NCBI RefSeq assembly: GCF_013340205.1
Contig: NZ_BJTG01000003.1
Location: 186,001 to 250,000 of the forward strand
Length of the DNA: 64,000 nucleotides
DNA from: Anaeromyxobacter diazotrophicus
GTDB lineage: Bacteria; Myxococcota; Myxococcia; Myxococcales; Anaeromyxobacteraceae
Reading direction: 5' to 3'
Position numbers and translations under genes: made by a program
Notes under the pieces: model-generated
Seen by the model: only the letters and a program-made list of their open reading frames with translations
Told to the model about the DNA's origin: nothing
Databases searched by the model: none
Part shown: in pieces, positions 16,256 through 23,736 of the stretch
How positions within the stretch are numbered: the stretch's first letter is position 1
Layout of the letters: each line of letters begins with the position of its first letter

Positions 16256-17421
16256 CAGCGAGCCCCTCCCAAGCCGAGGCCGTGCGTCACGGATCGCGCG
16301 AGGTCGGACTGGAGCTGCGCGATCTCCTGGCAGGCATCGGCGAGCGTCGCCTTCGCGCGCGGCCCAGCGCCGCGCGCGAGCTCCGTCAACCGCGACTGCT
16401 GCGCCTTGAAGTCGTCGAGCGCCTGCGCCGCGCTGGCGATGTAAGCCTTGCGATCCGAGGACCGGAGCCCCGCGACCTTCGCCGCCGTCTCGCGGGCGGC
16501 GTCCAGGATCTCGGCGGCCTTGGCGCTCACCGGATCGGCCAGCTCCCCCACGAGTCGCGCGACCTTGGGGCGCTCCTTCGGTTCGCGCCAGAGCGCGTCC
16601 ACGAGGACGAGGAGGTCCTCGGGGGTGGTGGCGGTCTCTCCGGAGAGGAATGCGTGCGCCTGCACGACGCGCAGGCTCTTCTTCCAGCGTCGGTCGGAGG
16701 CGACGATCCCCTCCGCCGCGCAGGCGTCCCGGGCGGCCATGAGCGCGTCCACGGTGGCGTCCGTGACGGTGACGCTCGCGGCCGCCGCCTGTGCGTCGAG
16801 GAGCGTCTGGAACGAGAAGGCGGTCGCGAGGCCGGGCTCGGGGCCCGTCACGACGGCGCGGAAGCTCGCCGGGCGGCGCAGGTACTGCACGTCGAACCGC
16901 AGGAGGAAGCGATCGAAGAGCGCCTCCAGCTCCTTCCCGTCCGGCAGCTCGTTCGAGGCGCCGAAGAGCGACACGAGCGGCATCGCGAGCGGCGCGCCGT
17001 CGTTGTGGAAGACGCGCTCGTTCATCGCGGTGAGGAGGCTGTTCAGGATGGCCGAGTTCGCCTTGAAGACCTCGTCGACGAAGGCGAACTGCGCCTCGGG
17101 CAGCTTGTCCGAGACGACGCGCGCGTAGCGATCCTGCTCGAGCGCCTTGAGGCTGATCGGCCCGAAGAGCTCCTCGGGCGTCGAGAACTTCGTGAGGAGG
17201 CGCTCGAAGTAGCGGCCGCCGAACGCTTGCGCGAGCGCGCGGACGAGCGCGCTCTTCGCGGTGCCGGGCGGGCCGAGGAGCAGGACGTGCTCGCCCGAGA
17301 GGACGGCGCACAGAGAGCCATCGATGACGTCCCGCCGCTCCGGGAAGCGGGCGTTGAGTTCCTGCCGGAGCTGCTGGATGGTGCTGAGAGGGTTCACTGC
17401 CGTGGTCGTGTTCTCGGTCAT
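16255..17421 (-). CDS. MoxR-family AAA+ ATPase (RavA-like)
   Basis: The 388-residue protein has the AAA+ core in its first 230 residues: Walker A GPPGTAKSALV, Walker B FAFVDEVFKAN, sensor-1 region LFGASNELPDG, and an arginine-finger-like FDRFLLRFDV. The order and spacing are those of the MoxR/RavA group. The C-terminal 150 residues are helical (lid plus coiled coil). It probably remodels or activates the partner encoded by the overlapping downstream VWA gene. The third gene upstream (17440-18315) completes a three-gene unit. ATP-driven chaperone activity is family knowledge; the target here is unknown. Confidence 0.9.
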   Translation of the reverse strand: MTENTTTAVNPLSTIQQLRQELNARFPERRDVIDGSLCAVLSGEHVLLLGPPGTAKSALVRALAQAFGGRYFERLLTKFSTPEELFGPISLKALEQDRYARVVSDKLPEAQFAFVDEVFKANSAILNSLLTAMNERVFHNDGAPLAMPLVSLFGASNELPDGKELEALFDRFLLRFDVQYLRRPASFRAVVTGPEPGLATAFSFQTLLDAQAAAASVTVTDATVDALMAARDACAAEGIVASDRRWKKSLRVVQAHAFLSGETATTPEDLLVLVDALWREPKERPKVARLVGELADPVSAKAAEILDAARETAAKVAGLRSSDRKAYIASAAQALDDFKAQQSRLTELARGAGPRAKATLADACQEIAQLQSDLARSVTHGLGLGGAR

Positions 17422-17439
17422 GGTCGTCTCCGATATCGG

Positions 17440-18315
17440 TCAGGAAGCCTTCGCCTGGAGGAGCCCCTCCACGTGGCGGGTGAGCTCGTCGAGCCTCGCG
17501 TCGAGGTCCGAGACCTGGACCTGGAGGACGGAGTGGTAGAGGTCGGCCTTCGCGCGCAGCTCGTCGAAGGTCGCGAGCCGGCGCGTGAGCGTTGCGGCGC
17601 GGTCGGGCGGCTCGTGCAGGAAGGCGTCGATCTCGGCCGTGAGCACGGCGAGGTCGTTCTCGAGCGCCGACCGGGCGGCGGCGCCGAGCGCCTGCGACGC
17701 CTCGGGGCTGGCGTGGATGGGCACCACGTCCAACCGGCTGGCGCCAATGCCGGCGACCGCGATCTGCAGGCGCCGGAGCGTCTCCGCGAATGGCGCCGGT
17801 ACCCAGTAAACGCCGCCGTGCTCCCGCAAGGTGACGGCCGCGCAGGCGGCCAGCGTCTTCACGAGCGCGCGCCGGACGTCGTCCGGCGTGTGCGTGGTGA
17901 GGAGGCGCTCGTAGCGCTCGCGCACGGCGCGGACGAGGTCGTGATCGGGCGCGTCGCTCCCGAGGGATGCCGCGACCTGCTTGCGCAGAGCGATGCGAGC
18001 CTCCTGGCGATGGTTCACGTTGCCCGCGCCGTCGCGCTGCTCCTCGACGACGGCGAAGACGAGCTCGTGCTCGTCGTCCTTCCCCAGCCGGATGAGGTGC
18101 CCCTGCTGTCCCACGGCGGCCTCCCGCACGGCGGCGCGGAGGGCCTTCTCCGGCGTGGGCGGTTCGGGGAGGAGTGCTGGAGAGAGCCCGGCGGCGGTCC
18201 AGACCTCCTCCAGGCGCGCCCGGCCGATGCGGGCGTCCTCCAGCGTCCACCACACCATGTCACCAAGGTGGTCGCCGGCGGTTTGGAGATGGCTGCGAAT
18301 CAGTGCGAGGCTCAT
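17440..18315 (-). CDS. Unknown protein, first gene of the MoxR-VWA trio
   Basis: The 291-residue protein starts MSLALIRSHLQTAGDHLGDM and has GDMVWWTLEDARIGRARLEE at the N-terminus, a middle segment LVFAVVEEQRDGAGNVNHRQ and a helical end with DELRAKADLYHSVLQVQVSD. I do not recognise it with confidence; similar uncharacterised proteins accompany MoxR-VWA pairs in plasmids and phages. It precedes the MoxR gene by 18 bases. Its start is preceded by the leader CAGGGAGACG and a GC-rich palindrome at 18340-18385, so this is the likely start of the three-gene transcript. The substrate or role is unknown. Confidence 0.7.
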   Translation of the reverse strand: MSLALIRSHLQTAGDHLGDMVWWTLEDARIGRARLEEVWTAAGLSPALLPEPPTPEKALRAAVREAAVGQQGHLIRLGKDDEHELVFAVVEEQRDGAGNVNHRQEARIALRKQVAASLGSDAPDHDLVRAVRERYERLLTTHTPDDVRRALVKTLAACAAVTLREHGGVYWVPAPFAETLRRLQIAVAGIGASRLDVVPIHASPEASQALGAAARSALENDLAVLTAEIDAFLHEPPDRAATLTRRLATFDELRAKADLYHSVLQVQVSDLDARLDELTRHVEGLLQAKAS

Positions 18316-18339
18316 CTGTGCGTCTCCCTGTCGAGTGGG

Positions 18340-18385
18340 CGCGGCACCGCGCCGCGCGCCAGCGCGAGGCGGCGCGGTGCTGCGC
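18340..18385. repeat. GC-rich palindromic repeat upstream of the MoxR operon
   Basis: GCGGCACCGCGCCGC and, after about 13 bases, GGCGGCGCGGTGC form a long hairpin. The same two half-sites recur at 20989-21035 and 47762-47804, and in degenerate form near 19088. It lies in the leader between radC and the trio. Confidence 0.65.
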
Positions 18386-18404
18386 TCGTAGGGAGATCGG
18401 GGCC

Positions 18405-19076
18405 TCAGCGGCGCCAGCGGCCCGCCTCAAGGAAGGAGTAGTACCCGCCGGTCGCCACGATGACATGGTCCCTGGCCATCACTCCGATCAGCTCAGAGGC
18501 GGCCCTGAGACGCTCGGTGAGCTCATGGTCCTCTGCACTGGGATCGGGCGAGCCGGACGGATGGTTGTGGACGAAGATCACGGAGTGCGCGCCGGCCCGG
18601 AGCGGCTCACGCAGCACGTCGCGCGGCGCGACCGGGCACTGCGTGAGGGAACCCTCCGAGACCTTCACCGACTTGATGAGCCGGCACCGCACGTCGAGCA
18701 GGACGACGTGGAACTGCTCGCGGTCGGCGTGGGCGACGTCGCGCAGCAGCTCGTAGACCCGCGCTGGGTCTTGCAGCCGCTCCCCACGCTTCGGAGGCGC
18801 CCACGCCCCGCGCCGGCCCAGCTCGAAGGCCGCCACGAGCGCCGCCGCGCGGGCGCGACCCAGCCCAGCGACCTGCTGCAGGTCCTCCGGCGAGGCCCAC
18901 GCGATCTCGGTGAGTGGTTTCTCGTCGAGGAGCCGCAGCGCCGCGTCACGGACGTTGTTCGTGCCCGCCGTCGGTCCGAGAAGCACCGCGACGAGCTCCG
19001 CATCCGAGAGCGCGCGCGGCCCGAGCTGCTCGAGGCGCTCGTGCGCGCTCGGCGTGTCGTTCACCTTCCACCGCAT
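18405..19076 (-). CDS. radC: RadC-family JAB/MPN domain protein
   Basis: The 223-residue protein starts MRWKVNDTPSAHERLEQLGP. The N-terminal helix-hairpin-helix part (DLQQVAGLGRARAAALVA) is followed by the JAB1/MPN metalloprotease-like core with the zinc signature HNHPSGSPDPSAED. A complete HxH-x-D set is present. RadC-like proteins are frequent on plasmids and ICEs; the old name as a repair protein is not supported and the true function is unknown. It lies between parB and the MoxR trio on the same strand. Confidence 0.88.
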   Translation of the reverse strand: MRWKVNDTPSAHERLEQLGPRALSDAELVAVLLGPTAGTNNVRDAALRLLDEKPLTEIAWASPEDLQQVAGLGRARAAALVAAFELGRRGAWAPPKRGERLQDPARVYELLRDVAHADREQFHVVLLDVRCRLIKSVKVSEGSLTQCPVAPRDVLREPLRAGAHSVIFVHNHPSGSPDPSAEDHELTERLRAASELIGVMARDHVIVATGGYYSFLEAGRWRR

Positions 19077-19239
19077 GTGCCACCTCCGTGCGAGGCGGCA
19101 CTGCGCCGCCTTCCGCCGGCGGAGGCGGCGCGTGGCGGTGAGCGAACTTGAGCGGCAGGAGGAGAAATGCCCCCGGGGCAGGAAGCCCCGGGGGCAGCGC
19201 GTCGCCGCGACAGGGAGTGCGCGACGCCGCGCAAGAACG

Positions 19240-20967
19240 TCAGGCGACTGCGGGCTCCGACTTCGCGCGACGTGCCGCACGCTTCGTCGCGAGCTCCTCC
19301 GCGACCGCCTTCTCGGTGGACGCGGCGTCGACGCCGTACAGCGCGACCGCGTGCGCGAGATCGCGGGGGAGCGTTTCGCCCGCCATCACGAAGTAGCCAC
19401 CGCGGGACAGAGACAGCTCGAGGACGAGCGCCCGCAACGCGCCGCCCGTGAGCCGGTCGGCGAGCTGTGCCAGCACGGCGGTGGGCTGCTCGCCCTTGGG
19501 CACCTTGCCAAGGCGCCGCTTCACCGTGTCGATGACGGCATTGTGGTAGCCGCCGTGGAGAAACGTCTCGTACACGAGCTTCATGAGGCGGTCGTCGTCT
19601 GGCGCGGCTGCCTCCGCGGCGGCGACCACGGCCGCGAGGATGCGCTGGCGCGTGAGGCGCGCCACATCGGCGGCGAAGCGAGCATCGGCGGGATCGCGAT
19701 GCTGCATCGAATGAGACTCGCCAGGTAGCTCGTCGGTCCCCAGGGAGTCCTCGCCGGAGTCGACGCCGTCCTCCGTCGTGCTCGTGTTCGCGGTGCGCAG
19801 AGCACCGAGCTCGATGCCGTTCTTCTCGAGGGCGTCGAGGGCCTCCGCCCGGTTCGCGAGCCGTACCGGTTTCCCGTGGGACGTGAAGGCGAGCGTCTGG
19901 GGAGGGCAGAGGTCGCCGAGGAGCTCGCGCCACGAGCGCCGCTCCGGGTGCTTTGAGCAGGGCGCGTCAAGCACGATCCACGGGCTGTTCCACGGCAGCG
20001 TCGACCCGCTGTTGAAGATGCGTCGGGACTCCTCCTCGACGAGCACGTTGCCTCCGGCGGCGAAGACCTCGCGCCGCTCGCGGTCGATGAACGCGCCCAC
20101 CTTCACCCGCCAGCAGGCGACGTCCGTGCACACGTCCTTGCGGTCGGGCTCGGGGAAGAGCTTCGGCTGGTTCGCGCTCCGCTTCGAGCACTTCGTGCAC
20201 GCGCCGGCGCTCGGGACGAGCTTCGGGTCGTCAGTCGGGAACGGCGCAGTGTCCATGCGGCAGGCGTAGTCGCGCTCGATCACGGCTGAGATGCCGTCTG
20301 CGTTGAGGTGGCCTTCGTCGTCGAGCTCCTCGTCGTACGCCTCCTCTTCGGCGTACCGGTTCATCCGCTCCCAGGCCTCGGCCTGGAGCGCCGTCGGGAT
20401 GCCGCGCGCGATGAGGAACGCGCCCGTCACGGACAGCTCGCCGGCGTAGAAGGCCTTCCGCAGCTCCGGCGCGAGCGCGGTGAGCTTGAGCCGGTGGTAG
20501 ACGTGCGCCGGCGAGCGCCCGGCAACCTGAGCGATCGAGTCGACGGTGTGGAGCGCGTTCCCCTTCTTGTCGCGTATGGCGAGGAGCCGCTCGTACGCCT
20601 CGGCCTCCTCGAGCGCGTGCGGATCCTGGCGCTGCGTATTCTCGAGGACCCTGCGCGCCTGCGCCTCGGCGTCGGTGAGGTCCTCCACGGTCGCGGGGAT
20701 CTGATCCAGGCCGACCTGCCTCGCGGCGCGCCAGCGGCGCTCGCCGAAGACGATCTCGAAGCGGTCGCCCTTCGGCCGGACCTTGATCGGCATCTGGATG
20801 CCGAACGTCCGGACCGACTCGGCGAGCGGAGCGAGGTCGATGTCGGCCTGGCGGTTCTCCGGTGACGGCTCGATCGCGGCGACGTCGAGCATCGCGACGA
20901 TGAGCGGCTTGGTCGCGGGCCGGCGCTTCGCCGCGCGCGCTGCTCCCCTCTTGACGGTGGCTGGCAT
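19240..20967 (-). CDS. parB: ParB/Spo0J-family DNA-binding protein with extra zinc-binding region
   Basis: The 575-residue protein is much longer than chromosomal ParB (about 290). The N-terminal ParB/Srx nuclease-like domain shows IEPSPENRQ, SVRTFGIQMPIKVRP and FGERRWRAARQVG, including the GERR CTP-binding motif. A helix-turn-helix follows (IAQVAGRSPAHVYHRLKLT). The C-terminal 350 residues carry Cys pairs (GACTKCSKRS and VCTDVACWR) and two long acidic/helical parts. This architecture is known from large plasmid and ICE ParB homologues, which may act in stability or regulation. No ParA gene is adjacent. The ATG at 20967 follows an AGGAGCTT-like ribosome site; an upstream extension of the frame crosses a palindrome and is rejected. 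Confidence 0.88.
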   Translation of the reverse strand: MPATVKRGAARAAKRRPATKPLIVAMLDVAAIEPSPENRQADIDLAPLAESVRTFGIQMPIKVRPKGDRFEIVFGERRWRAARQVGLDQIPATVEDLTDAEAQARRVLENTQRQDPHALEEAEAYERLLAIRDKKGNALHTVDSIAQVAGRSPAHVYHRLKLTALAPELRKAFYAGELSVTGAFLIARGIPTALQAEAWERMNRYAEEEAYDEELDDEGHLNADGISAVIERDYACRMDTAPFPTDDPKLVPSAGACTKCSKRSANQPKLFPEPDRKDVCTDVACWRVKVGAFIDRERREVFAAGGNVLVEEESRRIFNSGSTLPWNSPWIVLDAPCSKHPERRSWRELLGDLCPPQTLAFTSHGKPVRLANRAEALDALEKNGIELGALRTANTSTTEDGVDSGEDSLGTDELPGESHSMQHRDPADARFAADVARLTRQRILAAVVAAAEAAAPDDDRLMKLVYETFLHGGYHNAVIDTVKRRLGKVPKGEQPTAVLAQLADRLTGGALRALVLELSLSRGGYFVMAGETLPRDLAHAVALYGVDAASTEKAVAEELATKRAARRAKSEPAVA

Positions 20968-20986
20968 GAAGCTCCTTTTGGAATGT

Positions 20987-21037
20987 GCGGCGGCACCGTG
21001 CCGCCGCCCCCGAGCAGGGGCGGCGCGGTGCCGCCGC
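20987..21037. repeat. GC-rich double palindrome in the parB leader
   Basis: GGCGGCACCGTGCCGCC and GGCGGCGCGGTGCCGCC stand 13 bases apart, each palindromic and together able to form a larger hairpin. It lies between the divergent parB and Spy-like genes. It shares half-sites with the repeats at 18340 and 47762. Confidence 0.7.
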
Positions 21038-21190
21038 GGGCCACCAAGGAATGTGAACGGATGATGTACGGGCGGGCGAGCGCGTTGCGCTCTTCGTCGG
21101 GCGGCGCTACCGTCCATGGTGCGCGAGGCGTTGTGCCCGCGCGTCACAGTCCCGCCGGGAGCGACCAGCCCTGGCGAAAGGAGAGCAGCA

Positions 21191-21649
21191 ATGTTCCCAC
21201 ACACGATGGGTCGGTGGTGGTTCGCGCACAAGCGCGGCTGCGGGCCGCCGTTCATGCACGGCGGACACGGATCTGGCATGCACGGCGGCGGCGGTGGCGA
21301 CGATGGTGGCGGCTTCGGCGTCCGCCGGCCGCTCCGGTTCCTCGCCTACCGCCTCTCGCTCGACGACCGCCAGACGGCGGAGGTGGCACGGATCCTGGAC
21401 GAGCTCAAGACCGAGCGCGCGCAGGTGTCCGTGGACGAGCGGCGGACGGTGTCGGCGTTCGCGGACGTCCTCGAGGCGGAAACCCTCGACGCTGCGAAGC
21501 TCGACGAGGCCGCCGCTGCGCGCGTGCGGAGCTCCGAGCGCCTCAAGAACGCAGCCGTGACGGCGCTCAAGGGGATCCACGCGGTGCTCGACCCCGAGCA
21601 GCGGAAGCAGTTCGCGTTTCTCATCCGGACGGGCGCCGTCCAGTTGTGA
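21191..21649 (+). CDS. Spy/CpxP-like small protein
   Basis: The 152-residue protein begins at ATG 21191 behind GAAAGGAGAG. A His/Gly-rich start (HGGHGSGMHGGGGGDD) precedes a helical part with LDDRQTAEVARILDELKTER and LDPEQRKQFAFLIRTG, the LTxxQ-type repeats of the Spy/CpxP family. Those are periplasmic chaperones or metal-stress proteins. Here no hydrophobic signal peptide is visible, so it would be cytoplasmic, or the true start is missed. The His-rich segment could bind metal. It stands alone on the plus strand, opposite parB. Confidence 0.6.
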   Translation: MFPHTMGRWWFAHKRGCGPPFMHGGHGSGMHGGGGGDDGGGFGVRRPLRFLAYRLSLDDRQTAEVARILDELKTERAQVSVDERRTVSAFADVLEAETLDAAKLDEAAAARVRSSERLKNAAVTALKGIHAVLDPEQRKQFAFLIRTGAVQL

Positions 21650-21695
21650 ACGCTGAAGGCGGCGGGGGCGGCTTCGCCCCCGCCGCTCGCGGCCG

Positions 21696-21884
21696 CTACT
21701 TGCCGGCGGTGTCGCCGTTCTCGCGCGGCTCCTGGAGGAAGACGGCGAACTCGCCGTCGAGGTGGTGGAGGAAGAGGACGCCGTTCTTCCCGCCCTCGCG
21801 GATGAGGAGCTTGCCGATCTCCTGGTAGAACGTCTTCTCGCCCTGCTTCTTCGCCTTCTTCACCGTGTAGGTCGTGTTGGCCAT
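21696..21884 (-). CDS. Small hypothetical protein (62 residues)
   Basis: The protein reads MANTTYTVKKAKKQGEKTFY, then EIGKLLIREGGKNGVLFLHH and DGEFAVFLQEP. This strand pattern is shared by small unknown proteins on plasmids and ICEs, as far as I recall. The ATG follows GGAGACGGGAA; the leader contains ACAGGGAGACG, the same as for the genes at 14725 and 18315. No motif gives a function. Confidence 0.65.
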   Translation of the reverse strand: MANTTYTVKKAKKQGEKTFYQEIGKLLIREGGKNGVLFLHHLDGEFAVFLQEPRENGDTAGK

Positions 21885-22429
21885 TTCCCGTCTCCCTGTG
21901 GTGGGCGCGGCTTCATGCCGCCCTCACCCCGGGTTGGGGCGGCTGAGGCCAGCGACCGTGAGCGCGGAGAACCGGCAGATCGCGCGTCCGACGCTTCTCG
22001 GCGCCGCGGCGGAGCCCTCCGAAGGAGCCGTGCCACGGAGGCGGTTCGCGACGTGGCGCGGGCGGGCGCGGAGGACGCGCAGGCTTTCGGCCGGTTCGGA
22101 GCGCGGCCACTGGGAGCGGAAGGCAACCACGAATGTGTGAAGAGGGATCGACAGCGGGGCCACGTTCCACAGGAGAGTGTTGCTTGCCGTCGCTCGTGAG
22201 CGCAACGCCAACCCTCGAGCGCTGCGTCGTCGAGATCTGCTCGTGCCCGGCGCGCTCCTAAATGGCCTTCGTGGAAGCGCCAGCCATCGCTAGGCCAGTC
22301 ACCGAGCCGCCACGGACTGCCCGGGATGAGGGTACAGGCGGCCTGTCTGGTGTAAAAGGAGGGGTCGGGTCTTCGGTCTACTGCATGCCATACAAGAGTC
22401 GAGTCAACGGCGTTCCGCGCACATCCTAC
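21885..22429. other. Leader region without a gene
   Basis: About 545 bases lie between the 62-residue gene and the methylase operon. They hold a GC-rich hairpin (GGCGCGGCTTCATGCCGCC near 21905) and otherwise no convincing frame. The promoter of the defence-like operon should lie in the last 150 bases, but no clear -35/-10 pair stands out. Confidence 0.4.
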
Positions 22430-23203
22430 ATGTCGGCACAGGGCGACCAGCTCAGGCTTCGGGCGGTGCCCGTCGATGGTCGTCCCGCGCTACGGCCGTT
22501 CTTCGGCTACTACGGCGGCAAATGGCGGGATGCGACAAAATACTACCCCGAACCGAAGCACGGTCTCGTCGTCGAACCGTTCGCCGGTTCGGCCGGATAC
22601 GCGCTTCGCTACGCGCACCTGAAAGTAGTGCTGTGCGAACTGGATCCAGTCGTATTCGCCGTCTGGAAGTACCTCACCAAGGTGAAAGACAGCGAGATCC
22701 GAAAGCTTCCGCTCCTTCGCCCCGGGCAGTCGGTCGATGACCTGCATCTTCCGCCCGAACCGAGTTGGCTCATCGGATTCTGGCTGAACCGAGCGACCGC
22801 CAGTCCGCGTAAGAACCCCTCGGCGTGGATGCGCTCAGGCGTGCGCCCGGGGTCATTCTGGGGAGAGCGTGTTCGGGACACTATCGCGTCGCAGGTCGAA
22901 TTCATTCAGCACTGGAAAGTGTACCACCGCAGCTACGAGAACTGTCCGGTGAAGAAGTCCGCGACATGGTTCATTGACCCGCCGTACCAGAGGGCGGGGA
23001 AGCACTACAAACTTGGCTCCGAGCAGATCGACTTCCGGCAGCTCGCCGATTGGTGCCGGTCGAGAAAGGGCCAGGTGATCGTCTGCGAGAACCAGGGGGC
23101 GGACTGGTTGGACTTTCAGCCGCTCGCGAGTGTGAAGACAACGCGTCGGGGGCGGCGCTCGGTAGAGGTCATCTGGACGAACCAGCCGCGGGTTCGTCCA
23201 TGA
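22430..23203 (+). CDS. Dam-like (D12 class) DNA adenine methyltransferase
   Basis: The 257-residue protein starts at ATG 22430 (MSAQGDQLRL); an earlier ATG at 22385 would add 15 residues. It shows the D12 class order: FFGYYGGKWRD (motif X), VVEPFAGSAGYALRY (motif I, AdoMet binding), VLCELDPVVFAVW (motif II) and the catalytic FIDPPYQRAGKHY (motif IV, DPPY). It should methylate adenine N6 at an unknown site, marking self DNA. It is the first gene of a run of overlapping genes, with its stop overlapping the next start (ATGA). In that context it is the modification arm of a restriction-like system. Confidence 0.88.
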   Translation: MSAQGDQLRLRAVPVDGRPALRPFFGYYGGKWRDATKYYPEPKHGLVVEPFAGSAGYALRYAHLKVVLCELDPVVFAVWKYLTKVKDSEIRKLPLLRPGQSVDDLHLPPEPSWLIGFWLNRATASPRKNPSAWMRSGVRPGSFWGERVRDTIASQVEFIQHWKVYHRSYENCPVKKSATWFIDPPYQRAGKHYKLGSEQIDFRQLADWCRSRKGQVIVCENQGADWLDFQPLASVKTTRRGRRSVEVIWTNQPRVRP

Positions 23204-23736
23204 CAGCCGTAACCGAGGAACTGCACCGGGCACTTCTTGAGCCCTTGGGAAAGCGAGTCCTGCGCCACTCGGAACTCGGGAACAAGCCCTTGTCCGTCGA
23301 TCTTGCGCTGCCACTTCCGTCCAGGTTGCGCGTCTACATGTACACGCTCGTGGGCGGCGTCGGGACGAAGCGCGCGCAGGAGCACAAGGCTGTTCTTCGA
23401 GTCCCGGGACAGAAGGTGGGGCACTACGCCTCGTTCGACTTCTCGGGCGACCGGTTGGCTCTTCTCGTTGCCTATAACCGGCAGCTCGATGTGTTCGTGC
23501 TGTGGGACGCCAGCCTTCATCCACGATTCAAGCACGGTGGCAACATGCAGGTGCACGAGAACACCGTGTTGAAGGCGGCAGCGCTCGGGAGGGCTGAGCA
23601 AACCAGAGTCTTGTCCGGTGGCGAGCGTGAGGTGGTCATCGCGTGCCAGTCCTCTACGCTCGCGAAGGCGCTGGAGGACCGCGTCTCGTGGACTGGCGGC
23701 GTCCCGGAGGCGAAGTGGGCGGCCTTGCAGAGCTAG
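23200..23736 (+). CDS. Unknown methylase-coupled protein
   Basis: The 178-residue protein starts at the ATG overlapping the methylase stop. It reads as a compact alpha/beta protein: LRVYMYTLVGGVGTKRAQEH, then KAVLRVPGQ and LALLVAYNRQLDVFVLWDAS, followed by GNMQVHENTVLKAA. The DVFVLWDA pattern occurs in uncharacterised domains next to methylases in restriction-like operons (possibly the methylase-associated MTaX1 group, from memory and unverified). It could be the target-recognition or nuclease partner. No clear PD-(D/E)XK triad is seen. Its 3' end overlaps the helicase gene by 22 bases. Confidence 0.7.
   Translation: MTAVTEELHRALLEPLGKRVLRHSELGNKPLSVDLALPLPSRLRVYMYTLVGGVGTKRAQEHKAVLRVPGQKVGHYASFDFSGDRLALLVAYNRQLDVFVLWDASLHPRFKHGGNMQVHENTVLKAAALGRAEQTRVLSGGEREVVIACQSSTLAKALEDRVSWTGGVPEAKWAALQS

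Noticed and set aside
14963-18253. A very long minus-strand open frame of about 1,100 codons.
   Set aside because: Only the last 430 codons (the VWA gene) look like protein. The upstream part is arginine/proline-rich and is antisense-frame shadow over the MoxR and unknown genes, which have clear motifs in another frame.
20968-21279. An N-terminal extension of ParB.
   Set aside because: The frame is open, but the sequence runs across a perfect palindrome and an opposite gene leader and is not protein-like. The ATG at 20967 begins the conserved region.
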